This document shows, one piece after another, positions 1 through 8,429 of a stretch of DNA of 64,000 bases; position 1 is the stretch's first letter, and every line of letters begins with the position of its first letter. Under the pieces are notes generated by a model. That model saw nothing but the letters and a program-made list of their open reading frames with translations. It had not been told where the DNA came from and did no database searches. This stretch comes from Phytohabitans sp036906915 (lineage in GTDB: Bacteria > Actinomycetota > Actinomycetes > Mycobacteriales > Micromonosporaceae), in contig NZ_JBAKHX010000033.1 of the NCBI RefSeq assembly GCF_036906915.1, positions 1 to 64,000 on the forward strand. Direction: 5' to 3'. The position numbers were made by a program, and so were the translations under genes.

Positions 1-84
1 CGGTCCGCCCGCCAACCAACGCCGGCGGACCGGCACACATATCAGCAAACCCTGGACGGCAGCGCGCGGACAGGAGCGGCCGAT

Positions 85-252
85 CTAGTCAGCCAACAGC
101 AGTCGCAGCCGGCCCAGGACCAGCCGGCCTACCAGGATCCGCTCGCTCTCGTTCGTCTGGAACGGCGGCACAAGCTCGAGCATCAACATCTTGGCGGTCC
201 TGTCGTGGACCTTCGGCCGCGCTGTCGGTTGCGGAATCGCCAGCACTTCCAC
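85..252 (-). CDS. Possible small hypothetical ORF (55 codons)
   Basis: A GTG-initiated reading frame of 55 codons ends at a TAG at 85-87. An in-frame TAG lies not far upstream of its start, so it may equally be the surviving 3' end of a larger gene. The C-terminus is rich in Leu, Arg and Val (ending RLRLLLAD). I recognise no family, and there is no clear ribosome binding site. The rest of positions 1-338 shows no other gene. Confidence 0.15.
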   Translation of the reverse strand: MEVLAIPQPTARPKVHDRTAKMLMLELVPPFQTNESERILVGRLVLGRLRLLLAD

Positions 253-338
253 CGGGGAGGGCTCAACCTCGTCACCGAACGACTAGCCCGTCTCGTGCGG
301 CGACGGCGGAGTGGGCGGTGGACGGCATCACACGTGCA

Positions 339-352
339 TGGCTGCGCAGCCA
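339..352. promoter_or_regulatory. CebR-box-like palindromic operator upstream of cellulase
   Basis: TGGCTGCGCAGCCA is a perfect 14-base palindrome with a central CG, the form typical of LacI-family operators. It matches the actinomycete cellulose-utilisation CebR box (TGGGAGCGCTCCCA, from memory) at the TGG, GCGC and CCA positions, and the two differences per half are symmetrical. A -10-like TATAAC lies 18 bases downstream at 371-376, so the palindrome would cover the -35 region of the GH5 gene. Binding by a CebR-like repressor is inference. Confidence 0.55.
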
Positions 353-399
353 GCAAGTAAATCTAGTTGGTATAACGCCTCCAGACTGGGAGAGAAGAA

Positions 400-1938
400 A
401 TGCCTATGGGCTCAAAAGTGAGGAAGGCTAGATTGGCTTTCCTGGCCGTTGCGTTGGCGTTTGCCGGATCTGTATCCGGCGTGACGAATCCGGCATCGGC
501 CGACGTTGTGGCCCAGCTGAACGCTTCTCAGCTTGTTGCTGCCATGGGGGCGGGCTGGAATTTGGGAAACTCGCTGGAGGCCAACGCCAACGGAATTCCC
601 AGTGAGACGGCATGGAACAACCCGACCGTAACGCAAGCTCTGATCGACAGAGTGCAGGCGGCGGGCTTCAAGACCATCCGCATCCCGGTCGCCTATCTGG
701 GACATATAGGATCCGGCCCGAATTACACGGTTAATTCTTCCTGGCTGAACAGAATCCAAGAAGTCGTCAACTATGCCTACAATCGGGGCATGTATGTGCT
801 CATCAACATGCATGGAGATGGCTACAAAGGCATCTCCGGTTCCTGGCTGATCTGCGATTCATCCTCTCAGGCAACAATCAGGGACAAGTATCAGAAGGTC
901 TGGCAACAGGTAGCGACGAGGTTCCAAAGTTATAATGAGCGCCTGATCTTCGAATCCATGAACGAAAACTTCGACGGGCAATTCGGAAGTCCGACCCAAC
1001 CGTGCTACTCGAACATCAACGCCTACAACCAGATCTTCGTGGACACCGTAAGAAGGGCTGGCGGAAACAACAGTTCGAGGTGGCTGCTTGTCCCCGGTTG
1101 GAACACGAACATCGACTACACTGCGGGCAACTACGGCTTCGTGCTCCCAACAGATCAATATCGGTCTCCTTCCATTCCCGGTAATGAACAACGGATCATG
1201 ATTTCTGTTCACTATTACGACCCGTGGGACTTCGCGGGAACGGAGGACGGCACTATCACACAATGGGGGCCGGCCGCGACCAATCCGTCAAAGACGTCGA
1301 CCTGGGGACAGGAGGACTTTCTGGACGCACAGTTCAAGAAAATGTACGACACCTTCGTCGTACGAGGATACCCAGTATTCGTCGGTGAATACGGTGCAGT
1401 CGACAAGACATCGTTTGACTCATCGAACAACAGGTATCGTGCGGACTTCGCGCGGACCGTGGTTGCCACTGCTAAGAAATACGGAGCAGCCACCGCTTAC
1501 TGGGACAACGGCTTCAACGGGCAGTACGGGTTAGGGATCTTCAACCGAAGCTCTGCCACGGTAACCCAACAGGGCATCATTGATGCCATCATGGGCGCCA
1601 GCCCGCCGCCCACCTCGCCGCCGCCGAATAGCCCGCCGCCGGGCACCGCCGGCTGTACTGCGACGATCTCCGACAATGCCTGGACCGGAGGCTTCGTCGC
1701 CACCGTCAAGGTGACCGCCGGCGCCGCGGCACTGAACAGTTGGTCGGTGTCCGTCACTCTGCCGGCCGGCACCGCGGTCTCCAGCTCCTGGAACTCGCAG
1801 GCCGCCGGCACCAGCGGCACGGTCCGCTTCGCCAACGCCTCCTACAACGGCAGGATCCCTGCCGGAGGCAGCACCGAGTTCGGCTTCCAGGGCACCGGCA
1901 CGCCGCCAACCGGCGCGCCGACCTGCACCGCAAGCTGA
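400..1938 (+). CDS. Secreted GH5 endoglucanase with C-terminal CBM2
   Basis: This 512-residue exported protein probably hydrolyses beta-1,4-glucan outside the cell. It has a basic, hydrophobic signal peptide (about residues 1-34) and a GH5 catalytic domain (about 40-395). The acid/base Glu189 is in the NEN motif and the nucleophile Glu330 in VFVGEYGA. A Pro-rich linker (about 401-416) leads to a CBM2 whose terminal cysteines are Cys419 and Cys509. GGGAG at 388-392 serves the ATG at 400, and an in-frame ATG at 406 is an alternative start. Base composition is split: I counted 50% GC at 781-840 and 48% at 901-960, but 70% at 1741-1800 and 72% at 1801-1860. This suggests an acquired catalytic domain joined to a native linker and CBM2. 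Confidence 0.93.
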   Translation: MPMGSKVRKARLAFLAVALAFAGSVSGVTNPASADVVAQLNASQLVAAMGAGWNLGNSLEANANGIPSETAWNNPTVTQALIDRVQAAGFKTIRIPVAYLGHIGSGPNYTVNSSWLNRIQEVVNYAYNRGMYVLINMHGDGYKGISGSWLICDSSSQATIRDKYQKVWQQVATRFQSYNERLIFESMNENFDGQFGSPTQPCYSNINAYNQIFVDTVRRAGGNNSSRWLLVPGWNTNIDYTAGNYGFVLPTDQYRSPSIPGNEQRIMISVHYYDPWDFAGTEDGTITQWGPAATNPSKTSTWGQEDFLDAQFKKMYDTFVVRGYPVFVGEYGAVDKTSFDSSNNRYRADFARTVVATAKKYGAATAYWDNGFNGQYGLGIFNRSSATVTQQGIIDAIMGASPPPTSPPPNSPPPGTAGCTATISDNAWTGGFVATVKVTAGAAALNSWSVSVTLPAGTAVSSSWNSQAAGTSGTVRFANASYNGRIPAGGSTEFGFQGTGTPPTGAPTCTAS

Positions 1939-1959
1939 CACTCGCCGTACCCCCAGAAC

Positions 1960-1991
1960 GGGGAGGCGACCGGGTCACCGGTCGCCTCCCC
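1960..1991 (+). terminator. Strong hairpin terminator after GH5 gene
   Basis: A perfect 14-base-pair stem (1960-1973 with 1978-1991) closes a 4-base loop and starts 22 bases after the cellulase stop codon. There is no long U tract, which is usual for actinomycete terminators. Confidence 0.8.
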
Positions 1992-2221
1992 GTTCGGCGC
2001 TTCGGCGGCCCCGGCGAAATGTCGGCACGCGCGCTCCGACGTGATCAATCTCGATGTTCCATGCCGTCGTTGCTTGAGGGGCGTCACGGGCCCCAGAACG
2101 GTCCGGACAGCCCCACGTCGCGTGGGTTACTGCTTCGCCGCGGTCGGCTCGCGTCGCTGGTAGCCGCGTGCAGGGACGAGCAGCCGCGGCGGCCCTCGCC
2201 TGTGCCCAAGCCGTCACCAGA

Positions 2222-2250
2222 CCCCGCCGAGCCTGCCATGCTCGGCGGGG
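2222..2250 (-). terminator. Hairpin terminator after AraC-family gene
   Basis: An 11-base-pair perfect stem (2222-2232 with 2240-2250) encloses a 7-base loop, 37 bases beyond the stop codon of the leftward AraC gene. It lies between two convergent genes and could work from either side. Positions 1992-2221 show nothing else I can support. Confidence 0.65.
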
Positions 2251-2286
2251 GTCCGCAGAATGCGCGCTCGCCGGACCCGTCGGTGA

Positions 2287-3225
2287 TCATGGATGGGTTG
2301 TGGCGGTGCGGCGGTAGCGGCCGGGCGCGATGCGGTGTTCTCGCGAGAAGGCTCGGGAGAACGCGAATTCGGAGGTGTATCCGACGGCTTGGGCGATGTT
2401 GCCGACCGGTTGGTCGGTGTCGCGGAGCATGCGGGCGGCTAGGTCGATCCGGATCCGGGACAGGTAGGCCAACGGGGTGAGGCCAACCACCGTCTTGAAC
2501 TGGCGGGCGAACGCGGGGCGGGACATGGCGACGGTGCGGGCCAGGCTCTCGACTGTCCAGTCGCGGTGTGGCTCTTCGTGCATCAGCGACAGGGTGGTTC
2601 CGATGCGCGGATCGCGTAGGGCGGTCAGCCAGGACGGGCCGGTCTCGGTGGCGGCGTCGGCCCGGTCGATCCAGGCGCGGACCGCCAGGACGAACAGCAC
2701 CTCGGTCAGGCGGGTGGCCACGGCCCGCGATCCGGGTAGTCCGCCCGCTGTCTCGGAGGCGAGGATTCGGATGATGCCCTGCAACTGCGGATCGGCGCTC
2801 ATGCCGGGAACGTGGACGACCTCAGGCAGCGCCGACAGGACCGGATGTCCGGTGGTGTTGCCCGCGTAATTGAACTTGCCGCACACCACCCGCACGACAG
2901 GGCCGTCACCGCCGAGGTCGACCACACCGGCGCGGCCCGGCGGGTGGGCGGCCTCCAGTTCCGCGTAAGGGACGGCGTCTTGCCGGGGCGCTCCGGTGAG
3001 CTGGTGTGGTGTGCCGCGCGGCAGCAGTACGACATCCCCGGACACCAGTTGCATCGGTGGCGTGTCGGCGGTCCGTAGCCAGCAAGCGCCTTCGGCGATG
3101 AGGTGGAAGCCCGCCGTGTCGAGCTGGTCCACCGCGCAGCCCCAGCCGGAGCCGGAGGAGCGCAGCTGTGCGAGCAGTACGCCCTTGAAGCCGGTGGCGG
3201 CCAGTACGTCGGCGAGCACGTCCAT
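2287..3225 (-). CDS. AraC family transcriptional regulator (cupin_6 + HTH)
   Basis: A cytoplasmic DNA-binding regulator of about 312 residues. The N-terminal half is a cupin_6-type sensor domain. The C-terminal ~100 residues are a double helix-turn-helix of the AraC/XylS type (SLARTVAMSRPAFARQFK, then IAQAVGYTSEFAFSRAF). I prefer the ATG at 3225 (MDVLADVL) because homologues of this architecture start like this. The frame extends to a GTG at 3255, but that start would sit inside the inverted repeat at 3245-3275. The gene diverges from the luciferase-like gene at 3393, which it may control; the effector is unknown. Confidence 0.88.
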   Translation of the reverse strand: MDVLADVLAATGFKGVLLAQLRSSGSGWGCAVDQLDTAGFHLIAEGACWLRTADTPPMQLVSGDVVLLPRGTPHQLTGAPRQDAVPYAELEAAHPPGRAGVVDLGGDGPVVRVVCGKFNYAGNTTGHPVLSALPEVVHVPGMSADPQLQGIIRILASETAGGLPGSRAVATRLTEVLFVLAVRAWIDRADAATETGPSWLTALRDPRIGTTLSLMHEEPHRDWTVESLARTVAMSRPAFARQFKTVVGLTPLAYLSRIRIDLAARMLRDTDQPVGNIAQAVGYTSEFAFSRAFSREHRIAPGRYRRTATTHP

Positions 3226-3244
3226 GTCGCCCAGCCTAGCTGCC

Positions 3245-3275
3245 GACTCACTCACAGGATCAGGGGGTGAGAGTC
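3245..3275. promoter_or_regulatory. Inverted repeat between divergent genes
   Basis: GACTCACTCAC (3245-3255) and GTGAGAGTC (3267-3275) form an inverted repeat with one unpaired base in the divergent control region of the AraC regulator and the luciferase-like gene. It is a plausible operator for the AraC protein, with no other support. Confidence 0.35.
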
Positions 3276-3392
3276 TGGGGCAAAATTTTGAGCTTTTCTG
3301 GCATGGGTGCTCTCTGTATCCGTGCCTACGGTTGGTGGCAACGAAGGCCCCGGCATGGCACGGCGGCCGCCGGCCACCCGAGGACGGAAGTC

Positions 3393-4181
3393 ATGAAGCT
3401 AGGCATCGCCATGTTTCCCGCGGACTTCGCCATCCGCCCTGACGACTTGGCGCGTGCGGTGGAGGAGCGCGGTTTCGAGTCGCTGTTTCTTCCCGAGCAC
3501 ACCCACCTGCCCGCCACCGCACGCACCCTGGCGGAGGTGGGGGAGTTGCCCGCGCACTTCTCCCACACCCATGACCTGTTCGTCGCGCTTACGTATGCGG
3601 CGGCCGCAACCCGGGATCTGCTGGTGGGCACCGGTATCTGCCTGGTGCCGCAGCGGGATCCGATCGTCACCGCGAAGGCGGTGGCAAGCCTGGACGCCCT
3701 TTCGGGCGGACGGGTGCTGTTCGGGGTGGGCGCCGGATGGATCAGTGAGGAGATCGCCCATCACGGCATCGACCCCGCGCGCCGTTGGAGCGTCATGGCC
3801 GAGCGTGTGAAGGCCATGCGGCAGATCTGGCAGGAAGAGGTCGCCGAGTTTCACGGAGCTCACGTGCGTTTCGGACCGCTGTGGTCCTGGCCTAAGCCGC
3901 AGCGGCCGTCGGGCCCGCCGGTTCTGGTGGGCGGTTCCGGCCCCCGCGTGGCGGATCGGGTGCTCGACTTCGGCGACGAATGGATGCCGCACGCCGGTAT
4001 GCCCGTGGCCGAGCTGGCCGAGCGCATGGCCAAGCTGCGTGCGGCGGGACATGAGGCCGGACGCTCTGACGAGGTGCCGGTGACCGTCTTCGGCGCCGAA
4101 TCCGAGGCCGCGCAGCACCGCCCGGTTCACACCGATCTCCCTCGTTCGCGGCGCCGAACAAGCCGTAGCCGGCGTTGTTGA
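3393..4181 (+). pseudogene. Truncated LLM-class (luciferase-like, probably F420-dependent) oxidoreductase
   Basis: From the ATG at 3393 (MKLGIAMFP) the frame encodes a typical luciferase-like TIM-barrel oxidoreductase with LPEHTHLP, VGTGICLVPQRDP and GGRVLFGVGAGW blocks. Such enzymes use F420 or FMN. Homology stops near VPVTVFGAESE (about 4110). The last ~25 codons are Arg/Ser-rich and read antisense through a piece of a short-chain dehydrogenase gene (4132-4212). The C-terminal end of the barrel is therefore missing, and activity is doubtful. The frame stays open upstream to 3267, but that extension has no family features. Confidence 0.75.
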
Positions 4182-4212
4182 CGATCACGTCAACCCTGCC
4201 TGATGCCACCGC
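4132..4212 (-). pseudogene. Remnant of a short-chain dehydrogenase/reductase (SDR) gene
   Basis: On the minus strand the residues GRVDVIVNNAGYGLFGA followed by ANEGDR are an unmistakable SDR segment around the NNAGYG motif. Neither the N-terminal Rossmann glycine motif nor the C-terminal YxxxK region is present nearby. The scrap abuts the truncated luciferase-like gene tail to tail, marking a deletion or recombination junction near 4110-4135. Confidence 0.7.
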
Positions 4213-4256
4213 AAGCATCCACAACCAGTTTTCACGGAGCATTGGAGAAGATCGTC

Positions 4257-5201
4257 ATGCGCAGCACCACTCTTCTGTCCAAGAAGGCCATGGCCGCCCT
4301 GCTGGCCGCGGCCACCGTCGGAGGCGTGAGCGGATTCGCGCCCGCCGCCACCGCGTCCGCGCCGGCATACGGCCTGACCACCGCCGGCGGCGGGCACACG
4401 AGTCCCTTCACACAGGAGCGCAACAAGGCTGTCGCCGTCCACGTGCTCAGGCAACTGTTCGAGGAGGGCAACCTCGCGGTCGCTGACCGCTACATCCGCA
4501 GTGACTACATCCAGCACAACCCGGCAGCTCCCGACGGCCGGGAGGCGATCAAGAACTTCATTCGCGTCTGGACCGCGATGTACCCGGACCACCGGTACAA
4601 CGTCAAGCGGGTCCTCGCCCAGGGCGACCTGGTCCTGGTGCACTCCAACCCGGTTTACGAGCCCGGCACACGCGGCGTGGCGGTGGTCGACATCTTCCGC
4701 TTCGACAAGCGCGGCATGCTCGCCGAGCACTGGGACACGGTCCAGGACGTGCCGGCGACCACGGTCAGCGGCAACGACATGTTCTCCACGGTCAGCCACC
4801 CCAGGACGAACCAGCCCGGCCCTCGCTGGAAGGCGGCCGCCAGCCAGTGGGTGGCGGTCGCCTACTTCGACACGCTCCTGATCGACAAGAACCCCGACGC
4901 GGTCGGCTTCCTGGCTCCGGAGTACCACCAGCACAACCCCAACATCCCCAGCGGCTCGGCCGGCCTGCGCGAGCAGTTCACCGCGTTCTTCCAGCAGTTC
5001 CCGCAGCTGATCGTGGAGCGCAAGCGCGTCGTCGCCGAAGGCGACATCGTCGCGATCCACGCCCATTACCGGCTCAACCCCGACGACCGCGGCCAGTCCG
5101 TTGTGGACATCTTCCGCGTCCGCGACGGGAAGGTCGTCGAGCACTGGGACGTGGTACAGGACGTGCCGGCGACCTCCGCCAACGACAACACCATGTTCTG
5201 A
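4257..5201 (+). CDS. Secreted protein with two tandem SnoaL/NTF2-like domains
   Basis: The start is the ATG at 4257, preceded by GGAG at 4244-4247 and followed by a signal peptide (MRSTTLLSKKAMAALLAAATV, cleaved near ATASA). The 314-residue product has two homologous halves. Each has a YIQHNP/YHQHNP motif, a V.DIFR strand and an EHWD.VQDVPAT ending (near 4723-4760 and 5131-5175), a clear internal duplication. This matches the predicted SnoaL-like aldol-condensation family, usually a single intracellular domain. Substrate and reaction are unknown. The upstream neighbour is a broken gene, so it probably has its own promoter. Confidence 0.8.
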   Translation: MRSTTLLSKKAMAALLAAATVGGVSGFAPAATASAPAYGLTTAGGGHTSPFTQERNKAVAVHVLRQLFEEGNLAVADRYIRSDYIQHNPAAPDGREAIKNFIRVWTAMYPDHRYNVKRVLAQGDLVLVHSNPVYEPGTRGVAVVDIFRFDKRGMLAEHWDTVQDVPATTVSGNDMFSTVSHPRTNQPGPRWKAAASQWVAVAYFDTLLIDKNPDAVGFLAPEYHQHNPNIPSGSAGLREQFTAFFQQFPQLIVERKRVVAEGDIVAIHAHYRLNPDDRGQSVVDIFRVRDGKVVEHWDVVQDVPATSANDNTMF

Positions 5202-5228
5202 TCCGTACCAAATCCTCTGGAGGCGAAG

Positions 5229-5306
5229 ATGAGTATCGCTGTCTCGGAATTGCAGGCGCCAGCGAGACGTCGGCGGCTGATCCGGCCGCCGTGGCTGGCG
5301 TCGTGA
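5229..5306 (+). other. Short ORF with good RBS, possible N-terminal remnant of a permease
   Basis: A 25-codon frame starts at ATG 5229 behind GGAGG at 5219-5223 and ends at TGA 5304-5306. Its product (basic RRRR run, then LIRPPWLAS) resembles the cytoplasmic N-terminus of an ABC-type permease cut off before its first membrane helix. The resemblance is weak; it could be a leader peptide or chance. The rest of 5202-5397 shows nothing. Confidence 0.25.
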
Positions 5307-5397
5307 CCCTGGACACGCCATCGGTGGCGGCGCCGCGGGGGCCGATCGTGGTGGGCGGCGCGGATGCCCCGGTCCGCGACCGCCGCGACATTCACGA

Positions 5398-6378
5398 TCA
5401 TCGGCAGAACGGCTCGCGTCCCATGGCCGACTCGATCCCGCCGAGGACGTGGCGCAGGAAGTACTCGTCGCCGGTCGTCGGTGTATCGGTCCACGCCTCG
5501 ACGGCGTGTCCGAGCGTGGTGACCCAGGAGCGACCGCCGTCGTAGTACTGGCACCACGAGACGGGGTGGTTGCGGCCGTGGCCGGGATGGCCGCTGCCGC
5601 CGGTCGGCCCGTCGGGCAGTGTGGCCTCGTCGACGCTGGCGAGAATCCGGACCCGGCTGGGGAAGGGCACGAGGTTGTACCACTCGTCCGTGAACTCCCA
5701 GCGGGCCGGCAGCCCGGCGGTCGAGGCGTCGCGGCGGCTCATCGTCACGACGGTGCCGGACTGGTTGCGCCCATGGTCGTAGTAGTTGGCGCCGCCGAGC
5801 AGACCCTCGTACCACTCCCAGTTGTACTCGGTGCCAAAAGCGTTGTGGATGCCGACGAAGCCGCCGCCGCCGCGGATGTACTGGCGCAGGGCGGTCTGAG
5901 CGGGGTCGTCGAGGGTGTCGCGGGTGGTGCTCATGAAGATGACCGCGTTGTAGCGGAACAGCCGCGACGGTGACGAGAGCTGGGTGACGTCCTCGGTCCA
6001 GTCGACGGCGAAGTTGTTCTCCGCGCCGAGCTTGACCAGTGCGTTCTGCGCGGCGTGGGCGGGTGTGAGTGGCGGGTTTAGCCCGGGTGGGAGGGCCGGA
6101 CCGAGGTGGGCGTGGCGCGGACCGGCGGTGCGGCTGTAGACCAGCACGCGGTATCCATCGGTGGCCGGGTCGAAGTTGCCCCAGTCGTGGTAGCACTCGG
6201 GATCGGTACCTCGGCAGACGCCGTAGTCCGGGTTTCCGAGGTTCTGTGCCCCGCTTTGCTTCGGATCGTGTGCCGGCTTCTCGGCCGCGCTCGGGATGGA
6301 CGTGGTCAGAAGCATGACCGTCGCCGCCATCGCGGCGCCGAACCCGGTGCTGAGGATCGTGTCACGTCTCAACGGCAT
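5398..6378 (-). CDS. Secreted ThuA-like domain protein
   Basis: The 326-residue product has an N-terminal export signal (about residues 1-32, ending SAAE) and a ThuA-like (class I glutamine-amidotransferase-like) fold. Recognisable blocks are YRVLVYSRTAGPRH, FMSTTRDTL, GGGFVGIHNAFGTEYNW and the C-terminal WVTTLGHAVEAW. ThuA proteins are linked to sugar metabolism and occur as secreted domains in actinomycetes; their reaction is poorly defined. It starts about 30 bases after the citryl-CoA-lyase-like gene on the same strand, with AAGGAG before its ATG, so it may be the third gene of that operon. Confidence 0.8.
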   Translation of the reverse strand: MPLRRDTILSTGFGAAMAATVMLLTTSIPSAAEKPAHDPKQSGAQNLGNPDYGVCRGTDPECYHDWGNFDPATDGYRVLVYSRTAGPRHAHLGPALPPGLNPPLTPAHAAQNALVKLGAENNFAVDWTEDVTQLSSPSRLFRYNAVIFMSTTRDTLDDPAQTALRQYIRGGGGFVGIHNAFGTEYNWEWYEGLLGGANYYDHGRNQSGTVVTMSRRDASTAGLPARWEFTDEWYNLVPFPSRVRILASVDEATLPDGPTGGSGHPGHGRNHPVSWCQYYDGGRSWVTTLGHAVEAWTDTPTTGDEYFLRHVLGGIESAMGREPFCR

Positions 6379-6408
6379 GTGCGCTCCTTGCTCGAGGTGC
6401 GGCGTGGT

Positions 6409-7218
6409 TCAGGCGTCTTTCAGGTAGGTCGGTGTGATGGACGGTGGGATCGGGCCTTTGTTGCGACGGCCTTGGCCGGTCTCCTCCCAGGCGTGGGCGA
6501 GGATGCCGACGCTGCGGCTCAGGACGAACAGGCCGCGGGCGAGCGGCGGGGCGAATCCGAGCTCGCCGTAGATCACGGCGGTACAACCGTCCACATTGAT
6601 CGGTATGGGACGGGCCCGTCCGGTCGCGAGGAGCTGTTCGACAGCCGTTGCGGCGCGCAGGTAGGTACCCGCAACGGTGCCATCCGCGACCGCCTCTTCG
6701 ACGCGGTGCAACAGCGGGACGCGTCGCGGGTCGACGGTGTGGAACCGGTGCCCGTACCCCGGCAGGTACCGCGAACGTGCCCGCCATTCGGCGACGACCG
6801 ACGACGCGGCGCGGTCGATCGCTTCGCCGGCCTCGGCGCGGGCGGTGACCTCGGCGAGCATCCGCATGCACTGCTCGCCGGCGCCGCCGTGTACGTCGCC
6901 CAGCGTGTTCACGGCGCTGGCGATGGCGTTGTTCAAACCGATGCCGCAGGTTGCCGCGATGCGGGCGACCGCGATCGACGGCGCGTGCGGACCATGGTCC
7001 ACAGAGGACACCAGAGCCGCCTCCAGGAGCCGCTCCTGGGCAGGGGTGGGCGGTTGCCCGCGCAGCAGCAACCAGATCACCCCGACGAAGCTCATGCTTC
7101 CGATGAGTTCCTGTACTGGTCGGCCGCGTAGCTCTATCAGGTTGGGTTCGACGCGCGAGACGGCTGTGGACCACCAGTCGGCCACGTCCTGGACCGTCGG
7201 CGTGCGTTCGTCGGTCAT
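6409..7218 (-). CDS. Citryl-CoA lyase / short citrate-synthase-family protein
   Basis: The 269-residue cytoplasmic protein belongs to the short citrate-synthase-fold group annotated as citryl-CoA lyase, which lacks the N-terminal domain of full-length citrate synthases. The active-site regions SSVDHGPHAPS, LGDVHGGAGEQ and LPGYGHRFHTVDPR are present. The expected chemistry is cleavage, or the reverse condensation, of a citryl-CoA-like thioester to acetyl-CoA and a 2-oxo acid. Its start overlaps the CoA-transferase stop by 4 bases, so the two are translationally coupled. A likely scheme is activation of a carboxylic acid, then lysis; the substrate is unknown. Confidence 0.82.
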   Translation of the reverse strand: MTDERTPTVQDVADWWSTAVSRVEPNLIELRGRPVQELIGSMSFVGVIWLLLRGQPPTPAQERLLEAALVSSVDHGPHAPSIAVARIAATCGIGLNNAIASAVNTLGDVHGGAGEQCMRMLAEVTARAEAGEAIDRAASSVVAEWRARSRYLPGYGHRFHTVDPRRVPLLHRVEEAVADGTVAGTYLRAATAVEQLLATGRARPIPINVDGCTAVIYGELGFAPPLARGLFVLSRSVGILAHAWEETGQGRRNKGPIPPSITPTYLKDA

Positions 7219-8411
7219 GGCGTGGTCACCTGCTCCGTCGTGGCTGCCAGATCCACGTCGGCCATCTGGAACTCGGCGTTGTGTTCACCCAGCAGGGGTG
7301 GCGGGGAGCTTGGCCGCAGCGGGGCCTGGTTGAGATGTACGCCGTTGCCGCTGACCCGCAATGTGCGATCGGGGTTGCCAGGAAACGGAAGGTCGGTGAA
7401 GTAGCCGCGAACTCGCAGCTGTTCCAGCTCGACAGCCTGTGCAACGGTGAGGATGCGGGCCGCCGGAACGCCCGCCGTGGACAGTAGTTGCTCCCATTCC
7501 AGCGCTGGGCGTCGTCGCAACGCCCCGTTGATCTCGTGGTTGAGTGCGGTCCGGTTAGCCTTGCGCGCCTCGCGGTCGGAGAAGCGGTCGTCGGTGACCA
7601 GGTCGCGCCGGTCGATGAGATGGCACAGGGTCTCGAACTGTTCCTGCCGGTTCGCGGCGATGTTGAGAGGCCCGTCGGCCGCCTCGAAGGTGCCGGAAGG
7701 CGCGGCGGTGGCGTTCTGGTCGCCCATCGGCTCCGGCCGCACGTCGCTGATGAGGTAGTTCGAGGCCGCCCAGCCCATGGCCGACAGGGAAGCCTCCAGC
7801 ATCGACACGTCGAGGAAGACGCCCTTGCCGGTGTGTGCCCGGCCGGCCAGGGCGGCGCAGATCGACATCGCGGCGGCCAGGCCGCCCACCGAGTCGCAGA
7901 CCGGGAAGCCGACCCGCAGCGGGGCGGTCTCGGGGGTTCCGGTGATGCTCATCATGCCCGAGAGTCCCTGGATGACCTGGTCGTACGCCGGGGCCTGGCT
8001 CATCGGCCCGGCCTGGCCGAAACCGGAGATCGCGCAGTAGATCAGCCGCGGGTTGATGCGGTGCAGCGCCTCCCAGCCGTAGCCCATGCGCTCCATGACA
8101 CCCGCGCGGAAGTTCTCCAGTAGAACGTCCGCGCCGGCCAGCAGCCTCTCGAAGGTGGCCCGGTCGTGTGGGTCCTTGAGGTCGAGCTCGACCGATTTCT
8201 TCCCGGCATTCTGGGCGAGGAAGGACGCGCCGATGGCGGCCTTGTTGAGCGCCGGTTCAGGGCCGAGCCGGCGGGCGAGATCGCCGTGACCGGGTTTCTC
8301 GATTTTGACGACCTCGGCGCCGAGGAGCATCAGCTGGTAGCTGCAGTACGGGCCCGCCAGGACGTTGGTCAGGTCGAGGACCCGTACGCCGTGCAACGGT
8401 CGGTCTTCCAT
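7215..8411 (-). CDS. Family III CoA-transferase (CaiB/BaiF)
   Basis: The 398-residue protein is a full-length class III CoA-transferase. It begins PLHGVRVLDLTNVLAGPYCS, carries the VVKIEKPGHGDLAR block, and has the catalytic Asp region ELDLKDPHDRATFERLLAGADVLLENFR. It moves CoA between an acyl-CoA and a free acid. It is the first gene of a leftward operon with the lyase-like gene (4-base overlap) and possibly the ThuA-like gene, and diverges from the aldehyde dehydrogenase at 8538. Substrates cannot be read from sequence. Confidence 0.9.
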   Translation of the reverse strand: MEDRPLHGVRVLDLTNVLAGPYCSYQLMLLGAEVVKIEKPGHGDLARRLGPEPALNKAAIGASFLAQNAGKKSVELDLKDPHDRATFERLLAGADVLLENFRAGVMERMGYGWEALHRINPRLIYCAISGFGQAGPMSQAPAYDQVIQGLSGMMSITGTPETAPLRVGFPVCDSVGGLAAAMSICAALAGRAHTGKGVFLDVSMLEASLSAMGWAASNYLISDVRPEPMGDQNATAAPSGTFEAADGPLNIAANRQEQFETLCHLIDRRDLVTDDRFSDREARKANRTALNHEINGALRRRPALEWEQLLSTAGVPAARILTVAQAVELEQLRVRGYFTDLPFPGNPDRTLRVSGNGVHLNQAPLRPSSPPPLLGEHNAEFQMADVDLAATTEQVTTP

Positions 8412-8429
8412 GCGTTGCCCCTCGGTCGT

